From a virus: a stretch of 44,281 nt of DNA. Location of the stretch: the IMG/VR virus record IMGVR_UViG_3300031669_000062, positions 1 through 44,281 of that record; one strand, given 5' to 3'. Below, piece by piece: positions 5,564-12,555 of the stretch. The stretch's first letter is position 1. Each line of letters opens with the position of its first letter. A program made the translations under genes and the position numbers. The notes beneath the pieces were generated by a model. The model worked only from the letters and a program-made list of their open reading frames with translations. It made no database searches and had not been told where the DNA came from.

Positions 5564-5968
5564 CTACTTTTTCAACAATTCCGTGTTTTCATAAATGTTT
5601 CCAAGTACTTCAAATTTTTCAGGCTCTCTTGCAAATCTATTTCCACCAAAAAGCAGCACAAATTCATTCTCTTTGTGATTTTTTTTTTTCGTGTTCCAAA
5701 GCCACCATCCGAAACAACCCTTGTAATATTCGATTACTCTCACTCTGCCATAGCTCCGTTTGCAGATATCACCCTCATATATATCTCTCCCGTTATTGTC
5801 CTTGATACCAACAAATTGCATTAACACAAATTCGTCTTCAAGACATTTAATTTCATTCTTTCCGATATTTATTCGCAACAATTCAGGATCATTTAACCAG
5901 GTTATATCCATACATTTTTGCATTTTATTTTTTCTTTTATTCCAACACCTAAATTTAATTTTTCTCAT
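5564..5968 (-). CDS. YopX family protein
   Basis: 134 residues beginning MRKIKFRCWNKRKNKM, the standard opening of YopX-family phage proteins, with the typical middle (LMQFVGIKDNNGRDIYEGDI) and end (FEVLGNIYEN). The family is common in early regions of temperate phages; its biochemical role is unknown. Start 5968 follows a GGGGGAAG ribosome site. It lies in the leftward early operon between the dispersed element at 6125 and two small genes. Confidence 0.85.
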   Translation of the reverse strand: MRKIKFRCWNKRKNKMQKCMDITWLNDPELLRINIGKNEIKCLEDEFVLMQFVGIKDNNGRDIYEGDICKRSYGRVRVIEYYKGCFGWWLWNTKKKNHKENEFVLLFGGNRFAREPEKFEVLGNIYENTELLKK

Positions 5969-6124
5969 CTCAACTTCCCCCTTCAATATCATCGCTATAC
6001 TCAATCATATTTTCAATAGCGGTCACTTTTTTCATCTCAATTCTAACTGCGTTTCAGTGAATTTTTGCCTTGCTTTCTCTAAGATAATACATTTTTTTCT
6101 TCATCTCAACGCTCTTTTTTCTAA
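5969..6124 (-). other. gap with tiny candidate ORFs
   Basis: No full gene. A 21-codon frame at 5970-6035 (MKKVTAIENMIEY...) and a 16-codon one upstream of it each begin in a TTGAGATGA context, the same context as the YopX-like start. They may be decayed gene starts or real micro-ORFs; nothing decides it. Confidence 0.25.
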
Positions 6125-6235
6125 TTTTACATTTCAAAAAACCGGAATTTCAAATTTCGCCTACATGGGATGATAACTCCATGACTGCTATGTTGCCTTG
6201 CAAAAGTAACTTTTGTTGCGCCATGGGCAACTGAG
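6125..6235 (+). repeat. dispersed element, copy B
   Basis: Same ~110-bp element as at 12556 and 39370: TTTCAAAAAACCGG, then CTCCATGACTG, GTTGCC, the dyad CAAAAGT-A-ACTTTTG, CCATGG and GGCAACTGAG. It lies just downstream of the 228-residue early gene. Unlike copies C and D, no array-gene tail follows. Confidence 0.9.
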
Positions 6236-6249
6236 CTCTTGTGATGCAT

Positions 6250-6936
6250 CTATGTTACCCCCCGCTTTTTGTATTCCTGCAACATCCTAGAACAAAAATA
6301 TTCATAGGAGTCAAATTTTTCAGGGACCTCCACGATATGATCTTCTACATCACCTATATTTTTCTCCAGATAATGTATTATTGCAATCTTGTACGCCTCT
6401 TGATCGACGTCGATCTTCTTACTATTCCCACTCTCGTTATGATAGATCGATTTTCTTGTTACTTGCCACGCTCTTCTAATATAGCCAGAGCTGAAGATGT
6501 CATAAACTAATTTTTCGATTACTTTTTTTTTTCCAGTCTGATTAGTTATTTTCCAGAGTTTTGTCGCGATCTCAAGTTTTTTCTTCAAATCTTCGGTTCT
6601 TCCCCAGAGTCTTATTAACTCGTAGATAGCTGCATGGCTGAATCCGTCATTTTCTGCCAATCTTATTTTTTGAGTGTATTCAGGATTTTGAACAATCAAA
6701 TCATTTATTTTCGATCCGTCTTTTCTGGATCTATCTTTCCTGTCACTTTTATCATTTGCCCAGCGCACTTGATTTTCAAAACTTTTGTACCCTGGATATT
6801 TCGTTTCTGACTCCAGAAACTTTCCAAAAGCTCTTTCAAGCGTAGAGCTTGTATTTTCCGCAAGGATTACGTCAAGTCCGAAAGTGTCTATTGCTGTCGA
6901 AAATTTTTTTCTGATTTTTTCTTTTATTTCATTCAT
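6250..6936 (-). CDS. hypothetical early protein coupled to replication initiator
   Basis: 228 residues, helix-rich and basic in the middle (WANDKSDRKDRSRKDGSK), with the segment SHAAIYELIRLWGRTEDLKKKL. No motif allows a name. ATG overlaps the stop of the replication initiator (ATGA), and AAGGAAATTTT precedes it. Position after a phage initiator would fit a helicase loader, but no Walker motif is visible, so I do not call it one. Confidence 0.6.
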   Translation of the reverse strand: MNEIKEKIRKKFSTAIDTFGLDVILAENTSSTLERAFGKFLESETKYPGYKSFENQVRWANDKSDRKDRSRKDGSKINDLIVQNPEYTQKIRLAENDGFSHAAIYELIRLWGRTEDLKKKLEIATKLWKITNQTGKKKVIEKLVYDIFSSGYIRRAWQVTRKSIYHNESGNSKKIDVDQEAYKIAIIHYLEKNIGDVEDHIVEVPEKFDSYEYFCSRMLQEYKKRGVT

Positions 6937-7751
6937 AAAATTTCCTTCCCGTCTAATCCAAAAATTCCGCCTTCTCTATTTCCTGTTGTTATTTTATTTT
7001 CATAATGTTCTCTTAGTTTTTCATTTTTGTATTTCTCCTTTTCAGTTTCTTCAGCTTTTTTCTTGCGCTCATCCATTTCTACCCATGCTTTTATATAATT
7101 TCCTCTTCTGTTCCACGTTTGGAGTCTGCGGTTAAGATCCCATGTTTGCAGCATTTCGAATTTCATTTTTTTTCCGTCAGGATTGTGCTCGCTCCAATAA
7201 TAAAAAAAATCAGAGATCAGTTCAGGCGGATATTCCAGAGAGATTATTTTAGAATTAAGCTCCTCTGAAAATTTTTTAATCCTTTCGTCAAGAGAAAGTT
7301 TTTTTTCTTTAATAGCTTTAGCTATTTTCTTTTTATTAATCTTCTTAATCTTCTTAATCTTCTTAGCTTCTTCGTGTTCACCTGTGGCACCTATGAATGA
7401 ACCGTCAATTGACTGTTCAATTGACTGTTCAATTGACTGTTCAATTACCTGTTCATTCATATGTTCATTCATATGTTCACCTGTGGCACCTATGAATGAA
7501 TATAAGCATGATTTAAACGAGTTGCCACGAACTATTTTTTTCTCTCTCCTTATAATTCCAACATCTTCGAGCTCTCTAATAGCTCTCAAAACAGTATTCC
7601 TTGAAAATCCTGAAACATTTTCAAGGGTTGGGAGTGATGGGTACGTTTTTCCTTTTGGGTTATAATATTGTGCAAGACAAAAGCCAATCAACTTTGCTTT
7701 TGACGAAATTTCGAGATCCATCAACATATCTCGCCAGCTATGAATTGTCAT
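6933..7751 (-). CDS. phage replication initiation protein
   Basis: 272 residues. The N-terminal ~95 residues form a winged helix (KAKLIGFCLAQYYNPKGKTY, PSLPTLENVSGFSRNTVLRA, IRELEDVGIIRREK). A low-complexity linker follows (repeated SFIGATGEH, QSIE and KKI units). The C-terminal domain has the signature FFYYWSEHNPDGKKM and TWDLNRRLQTWNRR of phage initiators. Likely binds the origin, which may be inside its own gene (7337-7500), as in lambda O. Overlaps the upstream HTH gene by 14 bp. Confidence 0.8.
   Translation of the reverse strand: MTIHSWRDMLMDLEISSKAKLIGFCLAQYYNPKGKTYPSLPTLENVSGFSRNTVLRAIRELEDVGIIRREKKIVRGNSFKSCLYSFIGATGEHMNEHMNEQVIEQSIEQSIEQSIDGSFIGATGEHEEAKKIKKIKKINKKKIAKAIKEKKLSLDERIKKFSEELNSKIISLEYPPELISDFFYYWSEHNPDGKKMKFEMLQTWDLNRRLQTWNRRGNYIKAWVEMDERKKKAEETEKEKYKNEKLREHYENKITTGNREGGIFGLDGKEIL
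7337..7500. repeat. iteron cluster inside the initiator gene, candidate origin
   Basis: Three tandem 12-bp repeats TTCAATTGACTG and two of TTCATTCATATG lie between two identical 26-bp repeats (7376-7401 and 7475-7500, exactly 99 bp apart). They are flanked by four CTTCTTAATC-type repeats (7337-7374). All are in frame and AT-rich. Confidence 0.7.
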
Positions 7752-7974
7752 ATTCTTCCCCTTTATCAGAGTTTTTAACTTCCTTGACTTCTTTTATTTT
7801 TTCTTTGGGAGCTGGTTTTCCGTTTCTCCAGAGATAGCATTCCTCAAAGAAAAAGACACATCTGTCTAAATTATTTGGCCGATGAAAAGGCATACCTTTT
7901 CGTCTCCAGTTGTCTATTGTTACCCCGGAAACTTTCATAACGGTAGCTATTTCTTTTCTATTTAATTCAATCAT
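7738..7974 (-). CDS. small HTH DNA-binding protein (excisionase/MerR-like)
   Basis: 78 residues beginning MIELNRKEIATVMKVSGVTI, a MerR/excisionase-type helix-turn-helix followed by DNWRRKGMPFHR, with a Lys/Glu-rich tail. AGGAG stands five bases from the ATG. First gene behind the strong leftward promoter at 8004-8032 and coupled to the replication initiator. Probably a regulator of the early operon or a replication accessory protein. Confidence 0.7.
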   Translation of the reverse strand: MIELNRKEIATVMKVSGVTIDNWRRKGMPFHRPNNLDRCVFFFEECYLWRNGKPAPKEKIKEVKEVKNSDKGEEYDNS

Positions 7975-8003
7975 CGCAGCTCCTTTTTTAATAAAGATGG
8001 GTA

Positions 8004-8032
8004 AAGATATGTAAAGTAGCGAAGCTTGTCAA
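8004..8032 (-). promoter_or_regulatory. leftward promoter of the replication operon
   Basis: Minus strand reads TTGACA (8032-8027), 17 bases, TATCTT (8009-8004), about 30 bases before the HTH gene start at 7974. Confidence 0.78.
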
Positions 8033-8120
8033 TATTTTTTTAAAACTAGACTAATTCCACATAAGGACCATCAAAAAAACTAAAATCTTCACTGCACGAT
8101 ACGATTAATTCAGCGTACCA
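8033..8120. other. short intergenic stretch, nothing identified
   Basis: Between the replication-operon promoter and the stop of the next gene. AT-rich; no gene, terminator or repeat could be supported. Confidence 0.4.
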
Positions 8121-8318
8121 TCATTTCTTTTCTTCTCCTGAAAATTTTTCAATTGCCTTCTTCTTGATATAGGAATTCGGCGAGGGAATTTCTTCCCTTT
8201 TTTCATCAAGATACCTCATAAAAAACTCTCGTTTTGATATGTTCCCTGCTTGAGAAAAAAGTGAAAGCCAAGCAAATTGTTCATGGTTCAGTTGTAGTGT
8301 AACGGTTCTTTTCAACAT
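8121..8318 (-). CDS. small regulator, ribbon-helix-helix-like
   Basis: 65 residues beginning MLKRTVTLQLNHEQFAWL: a short beta strand then two helices (SLFSQAGNISKREFFMRYL), which looks like a ribbon-helix-helix fold, with a basic tail. Start 8318 has AAGGAGATTAAA upstream. It is transcribed from one of two divergent promoters (8352-8379 and 8409-8436), the position of a phage switch repressor. Fold assignment is by eye only. Confidence 0.55.
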   Translation of the reverse strand: MLKRTVTLQLNHEQFAWLSLFSQAGNISKREFFMRYLDEKREEIPSPNSYIKKKAIEKFSGEEKK

Positions 8319-8351
8319 TTTAATCTCCTTCAATTAATAATTTACTTTTTT

Positions 8352-8379
8352 AGCATACACTTTTCAAATCACTTTGCAA
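8352..8379 (-). promoter_or_regulatory. leftward promoter of the divergent switch region
   Basis: Minus strand reads TTGCAA (8379-8374), 16 bases, TATGCT (8357-8352). Its -10 matches the rightward promoter's -10 exactly. Confidence 0.6.
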
Positions 8380-8436
8380 TCTTTTTTAATTCGCAATGCA
8401 ATCTTTTCTTGACATTGCTGTTTTTATTATTATGCT
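8374..8436 (+). promoter_or_regulatory. rightward promoter with direct-repeat operator
   Basis: TTGACA (8409-8414), 16 bases, TATGCT (8431-8436). Upstream a TGCAATCTTTT motif occurs twice (about 8375 and 8397), between the two divergent promoters, where a repressor would sit. Confidence 0.65.
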
Positions 8437-8478
8437 TTTGCTAGATGAGTTTTTATTAAAGAGTGTGCTTGCTAAAAG

Positions 8479-8721
8479 ATGAAAAAACGGTACAAGGATC
8501 AACAAGCCGACATTAATACAAATGATATTATTCTTGCGCTTGTCTATATGTGCGATCAGTATCTTACAAGCACAGGTTATGATGATGATGATATATGTCG
8601 GCACAGATATATGGTTGCCGGAGAACAAGCAAAAGAGGTATTAATAAAATTAGGTCTTGCCAAAGATCTCGGTGATGACCTGTTCGAGTTAATTGAGGAT
8701 AAAATAAAGGAGCTTATATAA
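8479..8721 (+). CDS. hypothetical protein
   Basis: 80 residues, helix-rich, with an acidic DDDDI patch (residues 35-39) and the C-terminus DDLFELIEDKIKELI. No family recognised. Ribosome site is weak. First gene of the rightward early operon 8.5-10 kb, behind the promoter at 8409-8436. Confidence 0.6.
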   Translation: MKKRYKDQQADINTNDIILALVYMCDQYLTSTGYDDDDICRHRYMVAGEQAKEVLIKLGLAKDLGDDLFELIEDKIKELI

Positions 8722-8723
8722 TA

Positions 8724-8951
8724 ATGAGCTATAAAATAAAGATTTCCAAACAGACTCCGGAAAGGCTGGAGTTTCTGAGGGCAGGGTATGTTTCCATCTT
8801 ACACGAATATGAAACTCTGCAAACTGAATATGATAAAGATCCCGTGTCCTGCCGGAAACAAGCGATTGACAATTATATGGTTGAGCATGAGATATGGTTA
8901 GTTCGTAAATTGCTAAAAGGGATACTCTATCAAATTGAAAGAATGACATAA
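8724..8951 (+). CDS. hypothetical protein
   Basis: 75 residues (starts MSYKIKISKQTPERLEFL), helical, no known motif. It starts three bases after the previous stop; AAGGAG lies eleven bases upstream. Part of the rightward early operon with the zinc-ribbon and RusA genes. Confidence 0.58.
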   Translation: MSYKIKISKQTPERLEFLRAGYVSILHEYETLQTEYDKDPVSCRKQAIDNYMVEHEIWLVRKLLKGILYQIERMT

Positions 8952-8967
8952 ATAAATGGAGGAGATA

Positions 8968-9162
8968 ATGAAATGTCCCGTCTGCAAAAAAGAGCTCCTG
9001 AAAATCTCGGGGAGCTATATTAATTATTTTGGGATCAGGGAAATTTATGATAAGGACTTTTTGTTCTGTTCTAATCCGATATGTGAGTATGTAGAATACA
9101 CGGAACATTCTACATTAGCAGAACAAGCGGATCTTAAAAATATAAGGAGAGAGTGCGGATGA
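8968..9162 (+). CDS. zinc-ribbon small protein
   Basis: 64 residues with two metal-binding pairs, CPVCKKE at residues 3-6 and FCSNPICEY in the middle, typical of a zinc ribbon. ATG 8968 follows GGAGGAGATA; an ATG twelve bases earlier would lie on the ribosome site. Its TGA overlaps the ATG of the RusA gene. Likely nucleic-acid binding or structural; exact role unknown. Confidence 0.68.
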   Translation: MKCPVCKKELLKISGSYINYFGIREIYDKDFLFCSNPICEYVEYTEHSTLAEQADLKNIRRECG

Positions 9163-9578
9163 AGTATACATTCAGTTTCCCAATAAATCCGCAGCCGAAA
9201 CAGTCTGTAAAAATAGGCAGCAATAAACTAGGTCATATTAGGGCTTATATCCCTAAAAAAAAAGCAAAATACATGAATGACTTACAACTTCTTGTTGCTT
9301 CTCAATTTGGTAGCAGAAAACTTTCAGGTCCGTTAATTATTGAAAACGTGCTGCTTGTTTTTGAGATGCCAAAAAGCTGGAGTGAAAAAAAGAAGAAAGC
9401 GTATTTCGGAACGGCGCACATTCAGACTCCAGACATAGACAATTGCTTAAAACCGTTATTTGACTCTATGCAAAAAGCTGGGGTGTTTGACGACGACAGA
9501 CAGCTGTCATCGTATAAAAACATCAAAAAAGTCTGGGGGTACATAGGCGGAATTGAGGTGGAAATAGGGGAATTATGA
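9159..9578 (+). CDS. rusA: RusA family Holliday-junction resolvase
   Basis: 139 residues beginning MKYTFSFPINPQPKQS, the RusA opening (substrate-binding NPxPKxR-like strand). The acidic metal-binding cluster follows: TPDIDNCLKPLFDSM (residues ~89-103) and VFDDDRQLSSYKNIKKVW (~108-125). RusA endonucleases cut Holliday junctions and branched replication intermediates before packaging. ATG 9159 overlaps the previous stop; a GTG at 9153 is possible but has worse spacing. Works with the Bet/RecT module at 15.8 kb. Confidence 0.9.
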   Translation: MKYTFSFPINPQPKQSVKIGSNKLGHIRAYIPKKKAKYMNDLQLLVASQFGSRKLSGPLIIENVLLVFEMPKSWSEKKKKAYFGTAHIQTPDIDNCLKPLFDSMQKAGVFDDDRQLSSYKNIKKVWGYIGGIEVEIGEL

Positions 9579-9639
9579 AAGTCTTGGTAGGTTGCTAAAC
9601 TACACAAGTTGTAACAAAAGCTTTCCGGGAGATATAAAA

Positions 9640-9996
9640 ATGGATAAAAATCAAAAAAACATGTTAAAAAAAGTGATGGGAATAGATGCGGCGAATTGTC
9701 TCAGTTGTAGTTATTTTTATTATTATGAAAATTTCCAAGTCTGTAGGTTGTCAAAGATGCTTGACAACTTGAACCACTTTCCGTACGAAAAAGAACAACC
9801 TTGCTGGCATCCGTCTTTTTCTGAAAGCCGGTTCGGCTATAGAGTAGATTATGAAACTGCGATTGTGGAAACAATCTACCCAGCTGTTTTTCTGGAGTTA
9901 CAGGCAGAAAAAAAGACAAAGCTTTTTACAGGAATTTTAATTGGATTCATAAGTTCCGCCGCCTTCGGTGCATCTGTTCTCTATTTAGCCGTCTAG
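9640..9996 (+). CDS. Cys-rich protein with C-terminal membrane anchor
   Basis: 118 residues. The N-terminal part carries NCLSCSYFYYYENFQVCRL and CWHP, a four-cysteine pattern like a zinc or Fe-S site. The C-terminus is one hydrophobic helix (LFTGILIGFISSAAFGASVL). Start 9640 follows GGGAGATATAAAA. Last gene of the operon that contains rusA. Contains perfect hairpins in its DNA, for example GTTGTCAA/TTGACAAC near 9745-9768. No family recognised. Confidence 0.6.
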   Translation: MDKNQKNMLKKVMGIDAANCLSCSYFYYYENFQVCRLSKMLDNLNHFPYEKEQPCWHPSFSESRFGYRVDYETAIVETIYPAVFLELQAEKKTKLFTGILIGFISSAAFGASVLYLAV

Positions 9997-10049
9997 TCAT
10001 AGGGTGGGCAAGGGACGGCCAGTTTTTTAAACAAACGGTTAAAAATACC

Positions 10050-10077
10050 TTGACAATCTTTATTTTATTAACATACT
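10050..10077 (+). promoter_or_regulatory. probable promoter of the paralog array
   Basis: TTGACA (10050-10055), 16 bases, CATACT (10072-10077), about 50 bases before the first array gene. The -10 matches consensus at four of six bases. Confidence 0.5.
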
Positions 10078-10128
10078 TACAGAGGATAAAACAACTTTGA
10101 AATATTTAAGAAAGTAGGAGGATGAAAG

Positions 10129-10728
10129 ATGAAAACAACATTTGAAAAAATCTACAGTTATGATCCATGCGGCAGAGGCTGGGTCACCCTCTGCACCAAC
10201 AAACTCGGTACAGAGTTATATGATGACATGCATCTTACAGCAGAGCAGCTCGCCACAGAGATTTCCATTTTGGAAATCTTGGAGTCAAATGGTATAAAAC
10301 ATGCCGTATGGGCATTGAGAACCCAGGATTATAGGGATTACTGCCTCTTCCTTGCAGATGTAGCAGAATCGGTGCTACATCTGTTCGAGAAAGAATGTCC
10401 TGGCGACATGCGGCTCAGGAACCTTATAGCAGGGATCCGGCGGTGGCACGCCGGTGAGATCTCTGATGAGGAGCTTGCTGAATTGAGGATTGATGATACT
10501 ATAGCGGCTGCTTATTATGCTGATGCTGCTTATTATGATGAGGCTGTGGCTGCTGCTTATGCTGCTGCTGCTGATGAGGCTGCTGTGGCTGCTGCTTATG
10601 CTGCTGTGGCTGCTGATGCTGCTGCTTATGCTGTTGATGCTAGTGCTAGTGCTCGTGCTAGTGCTCGCAGAGAGCAGTGGCAGAAGGTAGAAATGCTGCT
10701 TAGAAAACACCTTGGGAAGGGAGAATGA
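10129..10728 (+). CDS. array family protein, copy 2 (Imm5-like, Ala/Tyr-rich)
   Basis: 199 residues. Conserved domain to about residue 120: KIYSYDPCGRGWVTLCTNKL, then ISILEILESNG, AVWALRTQDYRDYCLFLADV, VLHLFEKECPGDMRLR, IRRWHAGEISDEELAELR. An Ala segment with Asp/Glu/Tyr/Val follows, then ASARREQWQKVEMLLRKHLG. First of four head-to-tail copies whose stops and starts overlap or nearly so, one operon. AGGAGG precedes the ATG. Coding hairpins: AGATTTCCA/TGGAAATCT (10259-10279) and CAGATGTAGCA/TGCTACATCTG (10355-10383). Family resembles 'putative immunity protein'; role unproven. Confidence 0.75.
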   Translation: MKTTFEKIYSYDPCGRGWVTLCTNKLGTELYDDMHLTAEQLATEISILEILESNGIKHAVWALRTQDYRDYCLFLADVAESVLHLFEKECPGDMRLRNLIAGIRRWHAGEISDEELAELRIDDTIAAAYYADAAYYDEAVAAAYAAAADEAAVAAAYAAVAADAAAYAVDASASARASARREQWQKVEMLLRKHLGKGE

Positions 10729-10730
10729 AT

Positions 10731-11348
10731 ATGAAAACAACATTTGGAGAAATCTACAGTTATGATCCATGCGCCTCAGGCTGGATCACACTCTGCACCA
10801 ACAAACTCGGTACAGAGTTACATGAGGAGAAAGAGATCTCCATAATGGAGATTTTAACCTCTAATGGGATAAAACATGCCGTATGGGCATTGAGAACCCA
10901 GGATTATAGGGATTACTGCCTCTTCATCGCCGATGTAGCAGAATCGGTGCTACATATTTTTGAGAAAGAATGTCCTGGCGACATGCGGGTAAGGGACCTT
11001 ATCGCAGGGATCCGGCGGTGGCACGCCGGTGATATCTATGATGAGGAATTAGACGTGCTGAGGATTGCTGCTTATGATGCTGTGAGTGGCTCAATTTCGG
11101 TAGGTGCGGAGGCCGCTGCCCGTGCGGCATACTCTTCAACATCTCAAGAAAAAAACGAGCCGACGGCAGAAGATATCGTAGAGAGTGCTTGCAATGCTAG
11201 TATTTGCGACGCTATAGTTGCTTATGCTGCTGTGGCTGGTTATGCTTTTACTGCTGCTGAGGCTAATGCTGCTGCTGCTAGTGCTCGCAGGAAGCAGTGG
11301 CAGAAGATAGAAATGCTGCTTAGAAAACACCTTGGGAAGGGAGAATGA
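10731..11348 (+). CDS. array family protein, copy 3 with atypical insert
   Basis: 205 residues. Same N-terminal domain but without the DMHLTAEQLAT segment, and the hairpin at 10834-10854 is in its ATCTCCA-TAA-TGGAGAT form. The variable region differs from all others: only short Ala/Tyr runs flank about 45 residues of ordinary sequence (SGSISVGAEAAARAAYSSTS, QEKNEPTAEDIVESACN) encoded by DNA without the GCT repeat (11082-11220). Constant tail ARRKQWQKIEMLLRKHLG. Start 10731 rather than 10725 by ribosome-site spacing. Insert origin unknown. Confidence 0.72.
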   Translation: MKTTFGEIYSYDPCASGWITLCTNKLGTELHEEKEISIMEILTSNGIKHAVWALRTQDYRDYCLFIADVAESVLHIFEKECPGDMRVRDLIAGIRRWHAGDIYDEELDVLRIAAYDAVSGSISVGAEAAARAAYSSTSQEKNEPTAEDIVESACNASICDAIVAYAAVAGYAFTAAEANAAAASARRKQWQKIEMLLRKHLGKGE

Positions 11349-11350
11349 AT

Positions 11351-11935
11351 ATGAAAACGACCTTTGGAGAAATATACAGTTTTGATCCATGCTCCTCAGG
11401 CTGGGTCACCCTCTGCACCAACAAACTCGGTGCAGAGGTACATGATGACATGCATCTTACAGCAGAGCAGCTCGCCACAGAGATTTCCATTTTGGAAATC
11501 TTAAACTCAAACGGGATAAAACATGCCGTATGGGCATTGAGAACCCAGGATTATAGGGATTACTGCCTCTTCCTTGCAGATGTAGCAGAGTCAGTATTGC
11601 ATTTATTTGAGAGAGAATGTCCTGGCGACATGCGGCTCAGGAACCTCATCGCAGGGATCCGGCGTTGGCACGCCGGATCCCTCTCTGATGAGGAGCTTGC
11701 TGAATTGAGGATTGATGATGATGTGGCGGCGGCTTATTATGCTGACGCTGCTTATTATAATAATGCTACTGCTGCTGCTTATTATGCGGCTGATGCTGTG
11801 GCTGCTGCTGCTGTGGCTGATGCTGCTCAGGCTAATGCTGCTGCTAAGGCTGCTGATGCTCTTGCTCGCAGAGAGCAGTGGCAGAAGGTAGAAGAATTAC
11901 TTAGAAAACACCTTGGGAAGGAGGATGAAAGATGA
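11351..11935 (+). CDS. array family protein, copy 4 with perfected hairpins
   Basis: 194 residues, full N-terminal domain, a Tyr/Ala/Asp/Asn segment (about 11720-11867), then ALARREQWQKVEELLRKHLG. It differs from its neighbours exactly where hairpin arms lie. AGGGATCCGGCG/CGCCGGATCCCT (11653-11664, 11671-11682) is perfect over 12 bp, because TGAGAT of the other copies is ATCCCT here, changing HAGEIS to HAGSLS. CCTCTGCACC/GGTGCAGAGG (11410-11438) is perfect over 10 bp, changing GTEL to GAEV. Stop overlaps the next start. Confidence 0.74.
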   Translation: MKTTFGEIYSFDPCSSGWVTLCTNKLGAEVHDDMHLTAEQLATEISILEILNSNGIKHAVWALRTQDYRDYCLFLADVAESVLHLFERECPGDMRLRNLIAGIRRWHAGSLSDEELAELRIDDDVAAAYYADAAYYNNATAAAYYAADAVAAAAVADAAQANAAAKAADALARREQWQKVEELLRKHLGKEDER

Positions 11936-12555
11936 AGACCACATTTGCAGAAATATACAGTTTTGATCCATGCGGCAGAGGCTGGGTCACCCTCTGCACC
12001 AACAAACTCGGAACAGAGTTACATGATGACCTTACAGAAGAGCAGCTTGAGAAAGAGATTTCCATTTTGGAAATCTTGGAGTCAAATGGGATAAAACATG
12101 CCGTATGGGCATTGAGAACCCAGGATTATAGGAATTACTGCCTCTTCCTTGCAGATGTAGCAGAATCGGTGCTACATCTGTTCGAGAAAAAGTTCCCTGG
12201 CGACATGCGGGTAAGGAACCTTATCTCAGGCATGCGCCGGTGGCACGCCGGAGAGATCTCTGACGAGCAATTAGACGTGCTGAGGATTGCTGCTTATGAT
12301 GCTGCTTATTATGCTGATGCTGCTTATTATGCTGCTGCTGCTTATTATGCTGATGCTGTGGCTGCTGCTTATTATGCTGCTGATGCTGTGGCTGCTGCTG
12401 CTAATGCTGCTGCTTATGCTGCTGCTAGTGCTGCTGGTTATGCTGATGCTGCTGATGCTTCTGCGGCTGCTTATTATGTTAGTGCTCGCAGAGAGCAGTG
12501 GCAGAAGATAGAAATGTTACTTAGAAAGCATCTTGGGAAGGGAGATGAAAGATGA
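11932..12555 (+). CDS. array family protein, copy 5
   Basis: 207 residues. Conserved domain (KIYSFDPC-type start as EIYSFDPCGRGW, ISILEILESNGIKHAVWALR, FEKKFPGDMRVRNLISGMRR). One of the longest Ala/Tyr/Asp segments, with repeated AAYYADA-like units (about 12285-12486), then SARREQWQKIEMLLRKHLG. The start overlaps the previous stop; GGAGG is seven bases upstream. Directly followed by dispersed element copy C. The GCT-repeat DNA is also open in a second frame; I regard that as a by-product of composition. Confidence 0.74.
   Translation: MKTTFAEIYSFDPCGRGWVTLCTNKLGTELHDDLTEEQLEKEISILEILESNGIKHAVWALRTQDYRNYCLFLADVAESVLHLFEKKFPGDMRVRNLISGMRRWHAGEISDEQLDVLRIAAYDAAYYADAAYYAAAAYYADAVAAAYYAADAVAAAANAAAYAAASAAGYADAADASAAAYYVSARREQWQKIEMLLRKHLGKGDER

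Noticed and set aside
5760-6173. Plus-strand frame of 137 codons opposite the YopX-like gene
   Set aside because: It is antisense to a recognised protein and to the dispersed element, with composition expected of a shadow frame.
12287-12511. Leu/Met-rich frame running inside array copy 5 (similar at 4597, 13465 and 40439)
   Set aside because: GCT/TAT/GAT repeats read one base off give CTG/ATG codons and no stops, so the frame is open by composition. There is no ribosome site and the other frame is the conserved one.
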